The position numbers and the translations under genes are program-made. The notes under the pieces were generated by a model, which saw only the letters and a program-made list of their open reading frames with translations, was not told the DNA's origin and did not search any database. From Fragilariopsis cylindrus CCMP1102 (Eukaryota > Bacillariophyta > Bacillariophyceae > Bacillariales > Bacillariaceae), in contig FMBT01000289.1 in NCBI GenBank assembly GCA_900095095.1, positions 1,178,001 through 1,242,000 on the forward strand: DNA of 64,000 nt, in the 5' to 3' direction. This document shows, piece by piece, positions 41,806-54,300 of the stretch (within the stretch, counting starts at the first letter, position 1; each line of letters starts with the position of its first letter).

Positions 41806-43377
41806 TCATTCCTCCTTGATATATCCGAATCGTTCAAATGATTTCCCCCAACGTTCATTGATTATAACTTTCCAATGTCTCTCTAGCAGTTTATGACGAT
41901 TACGTTGAAAGGATCGAAAATCAGGACCATCCAGTTCTGATTCTAAGCATTGTTGATACTTCGTTGTCCAATTCCAACCTAATTGTTTGTAGATTTTTTG
42001 AGCTGTTTGTACTGGTTGTTGTGACAAATCATCGAATGATACCTCCACTAATCGATTTTGTTGTTGTTGTTGTTGTTGTTGTTGTTTTAGTTGTAGTGGT
42101 TCATTATGATTATGATCATGATCATGAGTGTGATCACCACCATTATCATCGTAATCGAGGTACAGTCCTATTTGTTTTCGTCCTGTCTCATATCGTTCAT
42201 ACAAAATTTCATATTGACGTAAAATAAATTCAGTAATTTGTGCATTGGAGGGTGTATTCAAATAGGTGTACCAATATGTTGTATCCGCCATGTGTGTTGC
42301 TGATCGAAACACATCATACGGGTGACGATGGATATAGATAAATTGACATTCCGGAAATAATTGATTTAATAATATAATCCGAGCAGTATGGACCGGACTT
42401 TTTAATAATAGACGACGACGCTGTTGTTGTTGTTGTTTCTGTTTTCTTTGATTTTCATCTCGAACGGTCAATTTCCGAAGCAAGTACAGGAAGGAATCAA
42501 TCCACAGTTTCCGAGCATCGGCCATGACACTCGGCTCGAGCCTTTCATCGTCATCATCATGTTTACTACTGATGATGATGTTGTTGTTGTTCTTCTCATT
42601 CTTATCATTTTTATTATCATCATTGTCGTTTTGATTTGTATTTTGATTATTCTTATCATCAAATGCATAATATGGTCTAAATTCTGACTCTTGTTTCATA
42701 AAGAATAATGGCATATATGGACTACAGCTCCCACCAGAAATAACATTAGTGGCAAGTTCATCTTCTTGTGGTAAATCAAAGTCTAGTCTAACATTATCCA
42801 TCGGTCGTGTGTCGTCGATCACACCATGAAATATAATTTTACCAATCGATTCGAACCATAAAAAACAGGATGGAAATCCTGCACAGAATGTGGAACAGTA
42901 ACAAAATTGATTTATATCTAATGCTAATAAACTATGTAATAATGTTGTTCCTGTTCTTGGATGGCCTAGAATAAATACCGGACGTGGATGTATCTGACTA
43001 TTTTTAATTTGTGTGCCATACACAAGAGAATCCATCAATCCCATAATTGAATTCAAAATTGACATCACAGTAATAAAAAGAAGTCTTGGCCAGTAGACCG
43101 TCCATTCAATTTGATGACGTCTTTTTCGTAGTATTGACAACCATTCCGGAAAACATATACCACACATTGGATTATTCTTAATCGAATGTTGATATTTGGG
43201 TGTAAATTTATACGCATTTTCGAAATTATTGGCATTAGCATTATCATTGGTATTGATGTTGCTGTTGCCGTTGCCGTCATCTGCTTTGGCATCATCATCA
43301 TGGTATCGGATATCGTTACTGCAATCTTCGCCTTCGCCACCGTACTCGTCAAAATTACGAAATACTGAAGATGCCAT
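41806..43377 (-). CDS. sulfotransferase (Sulfotransfer_3 type)
   Basis: 523 residues. A Golgi-type anchor is likely at about residues 96-120 (LLFITVMSILNSIMGLMDSL), although it is not at the very N-terminus. The PAPS 5'-phosphosulfate loop is FILGHPRTGTTLLHSLL (about residues 135-152), and the 3'-phosphate site is FIYIHRHPYDVFRSATHM, both canonical. VEVSFDDL and FGYIKEE are typical later elements. The enzyme would transfer sulfate from PAPS to a sugar, sterol or peptide acceptor. Diatoms make sulfated polysaccharides and sterol sulfates, but no acceptor can be told here. Asn/Asp/Gln homopolymers encoded by ATT and TTG repeats interrupt the middle, outside the motifs. Confidence 0.92.
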   Translation of the reverse strand: MASSVFRNFDEYGGEGEDCSNDIRYHDDDAKADDGNGNSNINTNDNANANNFENAYKFTPKYQHSIKNNPMCGICFPEWLSILRKRRHQIEWTVYWPRLLFITVMSILNSIMGLMDSLVYGTQIKNSQIHPRPVFILGHPRTGTTLLHSLLALDINQFCYCSTFCAGFPSCFLWFESIGKIIFHGVIDDTRPMDNVRLDFDLPQEDELATNVISGGSCSPYMPLFFMKQESEFRPYYAFDDKNNQNTNQNDNDDNKNDKNEKNNNNIIISSKHDDDDERLEPSVMADARKLWIDSFLYLLRKLTVRDENQRKQKQQQQQRRRLLLKSPVHTARIILLNQLFPECQFIYIHRHPYDVFRSATHMADTTYWYTYLNTPSNAQITEFILRQYEILYERYETGRKQIGLYLDYDDNGGDHTHDHDHNHNEPLQLKQQQQQQQQQNRLVEVSFDDLSQQPVQTAQKIYKQLGWNWTTKYQQCLESELDGPDFRSFQRNRHKLLERHWKVIINERWGKSFERFGYIKEE

Positions 43378-44398
43378 CGTTTCATAAATTCACCACTGTA
43401 CTATGATGATACCAGTATGATAGCATATAACATTATTTGGACGATCGTATTTTTTTAATTTTGTGTAAAATTTACAAATTTACAGAAACGAAAATGCAAT
43501 TTAGTGCACGACTGAGGACCTAAAAAATATGTGTGTGACGCGTTATGTACTAGTAGTATGTATTATACATACTACCTGCACATTGACGTTTCCACTATTT
43601 TTTGCTTCCGATGCAAAAAAAAAATAGCGTGTCGTTTCAACCTTTTTTTACGTAGCGTAGTCCTTGCACTGCCACTCAATTAATGCCTTTATATATTGAT
43701 GGATTTCCTTAAACCACGCGATCAAATTTTTATCCAATCAAATTATATTTTGGCATCAAACATATGTCTTTTATCTTACGTCACTAGAGATACACAATTT
43801 GATTGGCTCTACTGTCGAGTACGTGTGTCATTTTTCGACTTGATTGGGATGATGTCACCACGTAGCTCGTCGTCCTCGAGAGCCTAACACAGTGAGAATG
43901 CAAACTTGAATTCTTCCTTTTGGATTTTTGAGGGTGAGCATCAAGTTCAAAAGTACAAAGTGACCCATTGGGACAGGAAGTAGAGCAACCTGACGACGCC
44001 GAGTGCGTACAGTTTATTTCATTTCATTGATCATTACAATTGAAATTGATTGATTGATTGATTGATTGCATTACTGTATTACGTATATTATAACAGCCAG
44101 CCATGCGAATGAATGAATCGAATGCAGATCCCTACCGTCATAAAAATAAACAATACTATCTACCAAAGAAGGAATAACCTCAACTTCACAAAAACTATTA
44201 GTACTCGAAATCTATTCGAATTTGGATTGATTGCAAATATAGTGAGACGAGACCGACCCAGCACAGAGGGATTTTGTGTGCTGTGCTGTGTAGTGTGATA
44301 TAATAAAAGATTGAAGTAACTTAAGAGAAGCCATTGACAGTATAATATAGGAACTTCTAGGTGTGTTGTTGTGTAAGGGACGTTCGTTAGTTCACACA
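43378..44398. other. divergent intergenic region
   Basis: GATT repeats at about 44047-44067, TACTGTA at 44072-44078 and GAATGAATGAATC at 44107. Small ORFs here are not convincing. Confidence 0.5.
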
Positions 44399-47365
44399 AT
44401 GGCTACTAACGAAACGGAGGACACTGCCACGACAACAATGACGACAACAGCAGCAGCGCCATGTCCATGCCCAGTAATCCCTAAGAGTGCTATGGAAATA
44501 GCGGCCATTATTGCCTCTACCAAAATAACACCAATGGGACATCAACAACAGCAGCAGCAGCAGCAACAGCAACGGTCTTTTCCTCCTCATCCTAGTATTG
44601 CTCCTGGTACTGCTCCTGTTCCTACATTTATACTTGTTGCTCCACCTCCTGCATCCGCAGCTATAGCCTTATCATTGTCACAGTCACAGTCACAGCCATT
44701 GTCAAAGTCAAAGTCTCATCCAGAAAAACAACAGCAACAGCAACCAATGCAGCGGCGACCTTTTACATCTCAACCACAAATACAACAGTCAACTACACAA
44801 AAAATATCACCACCGATAACAGTCACAACAGCTACTACGGTCACAGCTATTACACCTACTGTACCGACAAATAAACCTATCATCAACACGACTAACAATA
44901 GCAATAGCGATAACAAGAAAAAGAATGATGCTTTTGTTCTACGATCTGGTAAATGGACACCAGAAGAGGAAATCTATGCGAACATTCTGATTGAATTCTT
45001 CGAAGCGGGAGAAGTTGATGAATTCGAACATCATCTTAATATTCATAATCACAACAACAATAATAAAGTAGGAGAGCAGCAACAGCAACAGTCACAGACT
45101 CATCTGAAGACAACAATCACGAATGGGATGACATTGCGATCGTATCTAAGTCGTAAATTATTCTGTTCACCAATGAGAATATCGAAAAAGTTTGCTGGAA
45201 AAGGTATTGGTAAACGTGTCTATATGAGTCAAAATCCAAGTAATTTATTCCATCATCAACATTTTCCACATTTCTCTCCTAATATTACTGGCCTAACATA
45301 TAATAACAACAACAACAATAATTCTACTACCATCACTTCTGGTGTTGGTGTTGGTGGTACTACTTCATCAGTGCTTCCATATCCGCAGCATCAGTATCCG
45401 TCGTTTGGCGGTGGTGGTGGTCCATCATTATTACCATCATCATCAATATCATCATCATCATCGTCGTCGTCTCCTTCTTCTACCGTTAAACATTGGGATA
45501 AAATAAATCGACTGAAGGTAGCTGAAACGAAATTTCTGAAAGTTGCTTTTCCACATGGTGATCCAACAGAAGCGGCAAGTAATCAGTTTAAGTTGTTATA
45601 CATATATGTATAACTTACATCTCTATATATGTTGGATCTGTTCTGTTTGTCTGAGTTATTTTTCTCCTTCAGCTACGCCGTTATTGTACTACTATTCTAA
45701 CATCGATATCATTTTGTTTGTTCGTTTGACTTTATCTATTTAATTCCCATGACATGTTTTTAGTACAAGAGAAGAGAGAAGATTCATCCAGCACTATTGA
45801 AAGCTGCCTCTACACCATATGTGGTCCCAACCGCAGCAGTAGAAGCGGTAGGAGGTGCTGTCGCCGCTGCATCGTTACCCACAGCATTATTGACGCAGAG
45901 ACAACAAGAACAACAACAAAACATGAATCACATTCGTAGTAACAAACCCAACCTCCTGATCAATACAACGACGACTAGTTCCGCTGTACCTCAGTTAAAC
46001 CAATATCACTTTCATATCCAATCGTTATCTGGTTTAGGTCAGCAGCAGCAGCAGGAACAGAGTCAAGCAGCCAAAGGTGCTCCACCTTCTTCTACTACAT
46101 TGCTACTAACGAGCTCTAGCACCGATATACCAGGAGTTGCCTCGTTCTCGCCGTTTTTGAACAATTCGCAGCAAAGATTGAAGGAAGCTTACTTTAGTAG
46201 TGTCTCTGGGAACAAGTCTACTAATCCCTCTAATAGTGTGTCTACCGCTGCTGCTACTGCGACAGTATGGCCAAATAATCAGATGCATCAGCAGCATAGC
46301 ATTATCGATACGAAAATAAACCCCCTTCATATCAAGTCTGCTGTGCCGCAGACCTGCTCGTCAAAGTTCGCAGGAATGCCAAGAAGTAATAATAGCTTCG
46401 ATATGAACCAGATGAAAAATACTTCCGCTACAAAGTTACAAGCAAATATACCTAACTTTCTTTCAGGGTTTGATAACGTTCTGCCGAATAACAAGCATAA
46501 TCCTGAACAAAATAATGCAACTGCAGCAGCAGTTGCTGATCTACACGTATCCGCTCAATATTCGCCAGCGTATCGTACAAGCAAATCATTTGACGATTTT
46601 CATCGATATTTGGGCGAAGGCTTGTCACCTGCAGTCGCACCTCCACCAAGATTCCCTATTTTGCCACAGTCTAGCCCTCATGATACTAGTAACAACCCTA
46701 GACCAGCCATCCCATCAATTGATTCTTCCGAAGAGGCGTCTATGTCCAACTTGCAGATGCGACCTCGGGGGCAACAGCACAATACGGATATATGTGGTAA
46801 TAGGAAGAAAACAACAAAAACTGTATCTTGTCTACCAGTTGTAGAAGGAAGAAGCGACGGAACTTTGTTGAGCGAAGCTTATGCAGAAGCGGTTGCGAGG
46901 GATTCCATAGGTCAGCCATCAACTGCCCCGGCACGAAGCACACTGGATAAAGATGACGCATTTAAGGCCGATTCCTACAGCATTTTTGTGCCTGAATCCA
47001 TGATGGCAATTGCACAGCATCATCCGACTTATGCGAAAGAAGAAAAGGATCAGGAACTGCATTATCAAGACCATGATAAACATCATGATGGAACAGAATT
47101 TCCACTGGAAGGAATGACATTTGAAGATTTTGGTACGCTGGGGTCCTCAACCAATGATATTATGCTGAAACCGTACGCAAATGATATTAGCGAGAGAGCT
47201 GCAGTGGTCAGCGAGCGATCGGATTGCCCGAGTGAAGATCCAACCTCGGGAAGTGGAGGAGGCACCTCGGACGAATCGGATGGGACGCAATCTGAAGGGT
47301 CGTCTCGAGGCATAAAGAAAGCACGGCTCTCGGAACAATCACGGACATGGGGGATGACTTTTTGA
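44399..47365 (+). CDS. stramenopile-type WTxEEExYA / MRISKKF domain protein (two exons)
   Basis: Exons 44399-45607 and 45764-47365; the 156 bp intron has GTATAA and TTTTAG borders, phase 0. They encode 936 residues. The donor is weak but is the only one that keeps frame into YKRREKIHPALLKAAS. At about residues 177-285 is a conserved block: SGKWTPEEEIYANILIEFFE, then MTLRSYLSRKLFCSPMRISK and KFAGKGIGKRVY. WTPEEE is Myb/SANT-like, but the rest is not. I recall this combination as common in diatom proteins and without known function. The rest is Gln/Ser/Asn-rich and disordered, with poly-Gln from CAG repeats. A nuclear regulatory role is a guess from composition. Confidence 0.82.
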
Positions 47366-47722
47366 ATCATAATGATCTTAAAAAAGGACCAAGGAAGAAT
47401 CTTGTGTGGTGGACACATCAGCTATATACATACATCATGGTTACAAGTACGAAACGCTATGTTAATGTAGAATTATATATATATATATATGTATATATCG
47501 GAGACTTTAATTAAGAATTGTAATAGTAACAACAGTACTTTAACCTAATAAATCGAGATGATTATCAATTGCAGCTACTACAGACCCGGGAGTTTATTTT
47601 TCTGATAAACTATTGAATACTTTTGAAAATTTGACAATGTATTTAATATCTAATGTTAACATGATGATTAATCATGCCAGATTCTGATAGCGAATATTAG
47701 TGTAAATGTGTTTCCGACTGAG
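47366..47722. other. convergent intergenic region
   Basis: A TA microsatellite lies at about 47476-47498. No gene seen. Confidence 0.5.
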
Positions 47723-50517
47723 CTATTTAGTATTTGTATTACTATTAGTGTTTCTAACAACAAATCGCGACCATTGTGCATCAACATAAAACCGCAATTC
47801 TTCATTGGCCCGAACATCGTCCGTATATAGTCGATCAAGACCATAAATACCAGCCTTCACATGAGTTTTACTGTAATGTTCTTGCGGCTTCTCCTGATTA
47901 GCTCGATCATCTGCATCAGGTAGATCAGTAGCCGCAACTACAAGATTCTTTTCCAGAAAAGTAAATCGGTGCGATCCCATGTCCCATTTATTTTGATGTA
48001 AAATAATAGTTCTACCTGGAATCTTCTTATTTGGCTTATCGTCCACACCGATGATAAATTCTGTCCCTTTTTCTAGTGCTGCCTGTTTGCTTCGTTCCCA
48101 CAGGTCAATTTCACCCGCTTCGAATGATGTTTGGCCGTGTCTACCGAGTACTTTGTTCACCATGGCACCAAGGATACAAGGACCAGCCGTGAAAAGTGTA
48201 TCGAACGCATGCAAAACACTCAATTCTGGATTGGGACAAAATAGACTATCAGTGTCTACACCTGTAAAGCGATTACGAATGTTATTGACAACCGTCTCGA
48301 TAGTTTTGGCCAGAAAGGGATGACCTGGAGCAGCTGCAATAAAACCATTCCACAAACACATCCTTCGATTGACGGGTTCTCCTGGTTCATCCTGGGGGAC
48401 CATAAACCCAATATCCGGTCCAACAGCCAAATCGAGATTTGCTTCTAGCATGATGTCCATATCGGCGTAAACACCACCATGAATCAATAAGACACAATAT
48501 CTAAACAAATCGGCCTTGAAGGCACCGGGTCTGAGTGTTTCATATGCCTGTCGAACTTCTGGCGGAAAGTGTGTACCCAAAAAGTTTAGACTCATTTCGT
48601 CCGTATAAAAGTTATATTCCCATCCCGACTGTTTGAACGATTCGATGAGACGACTCATGTTTGGATACTTTTCCGGTGTAACAGTCTCAAAATATGTTTG
48701 ATGGACGATACGTGGAATCAACCGGGATGGTTCCTTAGCATAAAGAGGTGGGTTGACAACAAGAGACTTCGAAACAAATTTTTCCTCAACGGGAATTTGA
48801 CAAAGTGCCTTACAGTAACACGGACAAGCAGATGCGCAAATCTTACAATTCGAACCCTTTTTGTTACGCAAACAATCACTGCATTCCTTCCCGGAAGGGA
48901 GACAATCGTTTTGAAGTAATGTTTCAAAAAAGTTAGGAGTAAGGAGTGTTTGTTCCTGGGGTCTTTTATGAACCCGTTCCGATATCGTCGAGATATAAGG
49001 AAGATCCTCTTCATCAAAGTGCCCAGCCTCGGCATTGATAGGTTTAGGTAAGTCTGAAGTAGATGGCAGAATCTGGTATGGCAACAGGAGGTGTTTTGTC
49101 ATCATAGCAGGAGAATACGTGATTGGGTCATAGATACTACAACAGAATGAATTGGGTTCCGGGCAGTTTTGTGTTAATCTAAAGAAAATGAAAAGAAATA
49201 AGTAAATATAAAGTGAGAGTGAGAGGAGATGACGACACACGAGAACGAGGATAATCATTACCAGATGGTACAATCAATTTTTTGTTTGTTTGTTTGCGAG
49301 CACGATCTATATTGGAAGGTACCATTTCGTTTCATACACGATTTTACTTTTTCAAAAACGTTATTAGTTACGTACCGATGACTGTTGAGAGCATAAGATG
49401 AAATGGGTGCGGTTATTTGTCGTTGTCCCAATGAAAATAGACTACAAGTGTGTTGGAGCAAATACCAGTGGTTGTTGTTGTTGTTGTTGTTTTTATTTTT
49501 GGATGGATCTATAGCCCCCGGTACCAATTGTGTCAATTTCATATCCTTGGCGATGAAATCATATAGGGACTTTGATAGTAACAGAGGAGATGATTCCAAG
49601 ACCCGTACATTGGTTGACATCAATAATTGGATCATATCCTCCGCAACAGTTGACTTCGTTATTGGGGAGGATTCATTAGTATTCTTGGAATAAACGGCGA
49701 TGTACAGTAAGGCTCCGTGAATACCTTTCGGTGAAATCTTGGGATCATTCAGAACGGCAAGGTTACTACGACGACTAAGACCACCACCAACATCAGACAG
49801 TGTCTTTGCGAGAATATGGTCGACAGTACTACTGAGAGTCGATTGTGAATCGACAAATAATCCACCTTGATAGTGTTCCAATGCGCAATACTTGAGTAAT
49901 TCCATCGCCAAATGGGGTTGCTTAGATTGTTTCAAAATCTCGAGTCGTTCTACTGGGTTATTATTACTATTGTTGTTGTTTCCGTTGGCGTTGGCGGTGG
50001 AGGATGCGCCACCACATGTCTTGAGAAATTCTGGTGGATTTTTCATATCGAGAGCGATTAGTTCTCCAACCGAAGGAGAGTTTGTAAGATCTTCTATTAA
50101 CTTAACAGTCACAGGCGATGTCATTATTTCGTTAGTGCCATTGTCATCGATTCCTTGTTGACTCGGTATAGAATATTTGGGATAAAACACAGGAATTTGT
50201 AACCCATTATTATTATTATTATTATTTTTGATTTTGACTTGGTTCCTTTTATTGTTGCTATTACTATTAGACGCCGCATTTGACGATTTCCCAAAATTGT
50301 TATTATTATTATTATCATTATTATTATTGTTATTATTATTGCTGTTATTGTTATTGTCAACGGCAACAACTTCGTTGAAAGATGGGTAGGAGGAGTCTTG
50401 AAAGAATAGCACCACCACCAATGTAGAGCATACCACCACAATCAGAGAAACCATTAAAACAAATGTTTTGGAGTATCTCGATTGAGATGACTTTCGATGT
50501 TGTTTTCGAATTTCCAT
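47723..50517 (-). CDS. OCH1-like glycosyltransferase with a degenerate first domain (two exons)
   Basis: Exons 50517-49262 and 49136-47723; the 125 bp intron has GTAATG and TTGTAG borders. They encode 889 residues. A type II anchor lies at residues 20-42 (VLMVSLIVVVCSTLVVVLFF). The second half, about residues 558-760, is the Gly_transf_sug domain: RIVHQTYFETV, PGAFKADLFRYCVLLIHGG, VYADMDIM with the DXD motif, and CLWNGFIAAAPGHPF. It resembles yeast Och1-type mannosyltransferases of the Golgi. The first half contains a weak copy (MELLKYCALEHYQGGLFVD followed by SQS) with the DXD lost, and is loaded with Asn. A nearer acceptor (TTTAG at about 49180) would create TGA, so splicing choice decides whether the catalytic half is made. 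A Cys-rich linker (CSDC, CKIC, CPCYCKALC) joins the halves. Confidence 0.82.
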
Positions 50518-50533
50518 AATGATGATTGATGAT

Positions 50534-50568
<35 letters not shown>

Positions 50569-51319
50569 TTGATGACGATTGATGAACTAGGATTTTTATT
50601 CTAGGAATCTCGTTCCGTATTGCTTTGGTTCGATCTCTAGCTCTCTCTCTTTCTTTCTTTCTCTGGAGAGGTAAATCTCGTCGTGAAGCCTAATCTTTAG
50701 GACAATTTGAATTCTTCTTTTCCTCTCTCCAGCACGCACTCTATTGACAAATGTAGTTGCAACCTTCAATTTGTAATGTATGACATTGTTGTAACGTTAA
50801 AACGTTACTTCTTTTAGTACTTTTTTTGAATTTTGTCGAGTCGGATATTCGATCAGAGTTTTTACGTGTGTATTGATTAAAACTTGTTACGGTGTATCAT
50901 GTTTCCCACGGCGTTCCCCCACGTTCCGCATTTTGAATTCCAGTTGTACTGTACAAAACTGTGAACCGGACTCACTTTCTTCGAAGAGAGTCAGTCCCGC
51001 AAAGTATTTCATCGTGTCACGCACGTTCTACGGGGGGAGGACAGATACTACGTCTTCTGAAAAAACTTCTTTATTCGACACATCATGCTCGTTGATTGTA
51101 AGTTACTGTACTACAAGTACGTGAAATGACTTTTTGTTTCTTCCTTCGACAATAAAACATCGACAATAAGCATTATTCGAAAGTATTTCTGCTCAAAGGG
51201 AAGTACACAGCCGATGGCATCATAGATTTACACATACATCTCCTTGCGGTATACTATCGTTCGTTCTACATCAATTCCAACTCCAAGTAAACAAATAAAC
51301 AAACGCCTCGACAGTCATC
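50518..51319. other. divergent intergenic region
   Basis: A CGA repeat at about 50538-50568 lies close to the glycosyltransferase start. TACTGTA occurs at 50947-50953 and 51104-51110. The ORF at 50873-51124 is not convincing. Confidence 0.5.
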
Positions 51320-54300
51320 ATGTTATCTTGGGCCTCGGATCAATTCGATAAGATCAGTCAGACAGTGGCACCCCCACCGACCGATGCGGCTGGTCGATTC
51401 GCGTACGCTGTCCAACGTCTCGATGAAAACACTGCCATGGGCTGCATTGCAGAAATTGACCCTGTTGGCACCGTTGTTAATCAAGCTCGAGGATTGTTTC
51501 CTATTCATATGGCCTGTCAATATAGTATGGTCCGTTTGATCAAATTGTTGATGAATCAACCGGGTATTAGCGTACAACAACCGGATTATGCAGGTTGTAC
51601 TCCCCTCCATCACGCATGTATGTCCACACAACGTTCGAATGGACTTGAGGTTGTAAAATTCTTAATCAATGACTGTGGAGCAGATGCAAGTGCAAAAAAT
51701 TCACAAGGAAAAACTCCCTACGACGTCGCAACATTGGATTCAATCCGACAATATATATTGCCGATTCAATTACAAAGGGAAACGCAATATGCTCTTGACA
51801 ACGGTGGACGGGGACTCCCCCCAGGTATCGACCTAGGTGGTATGACGATTAATCGGAGCAATATGGCACCCCCACCGAAGTTTGGTGGATCCGGAGTAGC
51901 ATCAGCAGGTGGTCCTCCTGCTCCTATGGGTGGTGGCATCACCAGTCAATCACGGTATCCTGTAACGCCGACATTTGGTTCTCCTGTCGCGATGGGAGCT
52001 TCCCACAATCACATGAGCCCAACACAAACACCAACGCCAACGCCAACGCCAACTTATATGACATCTCAAACATCATTTCCCGCACAGCCTTCTATTCCAA
52101 CAGCACAACCAATCGCTCGTGCACCGGCAAGTATGCCAGTGAAGGACAATAATGTTGCTGCTTCTAGGAGGACATCGTCAACGTCAACGTCAACGCCATC
52201 GTCGGATGAAACTTCAAGATATTCTCGCGTGGGAGGACAAGGTTTGGCTATTTATTCAAAGTATAAGGCGGATGGGTTCCATTCTAGTTCATCAGATAAG
52301 AACTTGCAACAAAAGTACGGACATGTCGGCGCTTCTGGAGGATCAACGATGCCTCCACCACCTAGTTCCGGGAATGCTCCTGTTTCAACTGGGCCTAATG
52401 CTTTCAGGGGTGGAGCCAGTTATCAAGGATCACGGTACGCATATGCAGAGGCATCCGCCCCTGTTTCTGGTCCTTCCTACTCCGGTGGTATGGGATATGC
52501 TCCTGCTCCTGCTGTGGGATCACCGACTCCGCAGTACTTTACTCCGGGAGCGACATCGAACAACACCACAGCAGCGATGCCAACTACTCCGGTAGGACCA
52601 TCAGCGACATCGTCGACGAATAACATATCCCCTTTTATGCCACCACCTCCGTATTCGGGAAATGTAGGACCGGCATCATCAACTGCGGCATCATTTGCCA
52701 CCCCACAACCTGCTTCTGGAAATGCATCCAATTTATTTGGGAGTCCTCCGAGTACTGGTACTGAAACTGATTCTAAAACTGCTGGTGCGACCGTCAACCA
52801 TGATCAAGCAACAACAGCAACATCGAATCCAGAACAACAACAACAACAATCTGCTACCTTGACTGTAGAAAATGATTGGGTAGAAACCGTCGATCCGACA
52901 TCAGGAAAGTCTTATTATTTCAATTCCAAAACAAATGAAACTAGTTGGGAAAAACCACCGTCGATTGCTACTACTGCAACTGAAGAAACAACTGAACCGT
53001 CAGCGGAGGGAGAAGTAATAAACAATGAGGAATGGGTAGAAACTCCGGATCCATCCTCTGGCAAATCTTATTACTACAACACAAAAACTGGCGAAACCAG
53101 CTGGGAAAAACCAACTAGCACTACTGATCCTGCCAGTGCTGTCAGCGTAACCGTTGACGAACAAATTCAAGAAGAAAATCAGCCTGTAAATTCTGAACCA
53201 GCATCGATGGATGACGGATGGGTCGAAACAACAGATACGACATCCGGAAAAGTGTACTTTTATAATTCAACGACGGGAGAAACAAGTTGGGACCGACCAA
53301 CAGCTAATAAGTACGAATCAAAGACTTCCGAAACCACATCAGAACTAGCTGAAGCCGCTATGGTAGATGAGAATGTAAATGAAAATGAAAAGAAGGAAAA
53401 TACAGAAGACGGCGAGAGTGCTGTCACAAAAACAGAGGAAAAGATTCCGGTCACAGAATCTTTGAACGAAATGATGAAAGAGGGAACAGGTACTTCAATT
53501 GCTGAGAGTGAAGGAGAAAGCATGGCTTTGGAAGAGAAAATTCCGACAGAAGTAGACGAAAAACCAGCCGATACAACAACTCCACAGGATAACACTACAG
53601 AAACAGAAGAAACGACTAATGAGAGCTTAACTTTGTCTGATGATTGGACGGAAGTTGCAGATCCATCCACGGGTAAAGTATATTATTACAATGAGAAGAC
53701 TCAGAAGACAAGCTGGATACGACCCAAACTCGCTAGCGAAGAAGACACGAACGTCACATCGGCTGAACCTATAAGCAGCGAGGAAAATGAATCAAACGAT
53801 GCTGGAGACAGTTCTGGCGGATGGGTCGAAGTACAGGATCCAAACACAGGTAAAATATATTACTATAACAAAGAAACGAATGAAACGAGTTGGGAAGAGC
53901 CAACATCCATGAGTGATGAACAAAATACAGATGGTGATGATATCTCCTCGAACGGACAAAATGATTGGGTAGAAACTCTGGATCCAACTAGTGGAAAAAA
54001 ATATTACTATAACGCCACGACGGGAGTTACGTCTTGGGATGTACCCGCATGTCTTAAGGAGGAAACATTATCGCTTCCTGGCAATATAAAGGCTGAAGAA
54101 AGAATGCCTTTGGCAAGAGGCATCGAACGTACAAAAAGTGCAGAAGAAACATTTGCAGAATTTCCTACAGGAGAGGATGAAACATCTATAGAAGCAAAAC
54201 AAAGTGAAGCATCTGAACCATCTAAATTTGACAAACCCAACTTTATTTCACCTACAGAAGCTACCGTCGGATCTGCCGCAACAACACCAGGAGAAATAAG

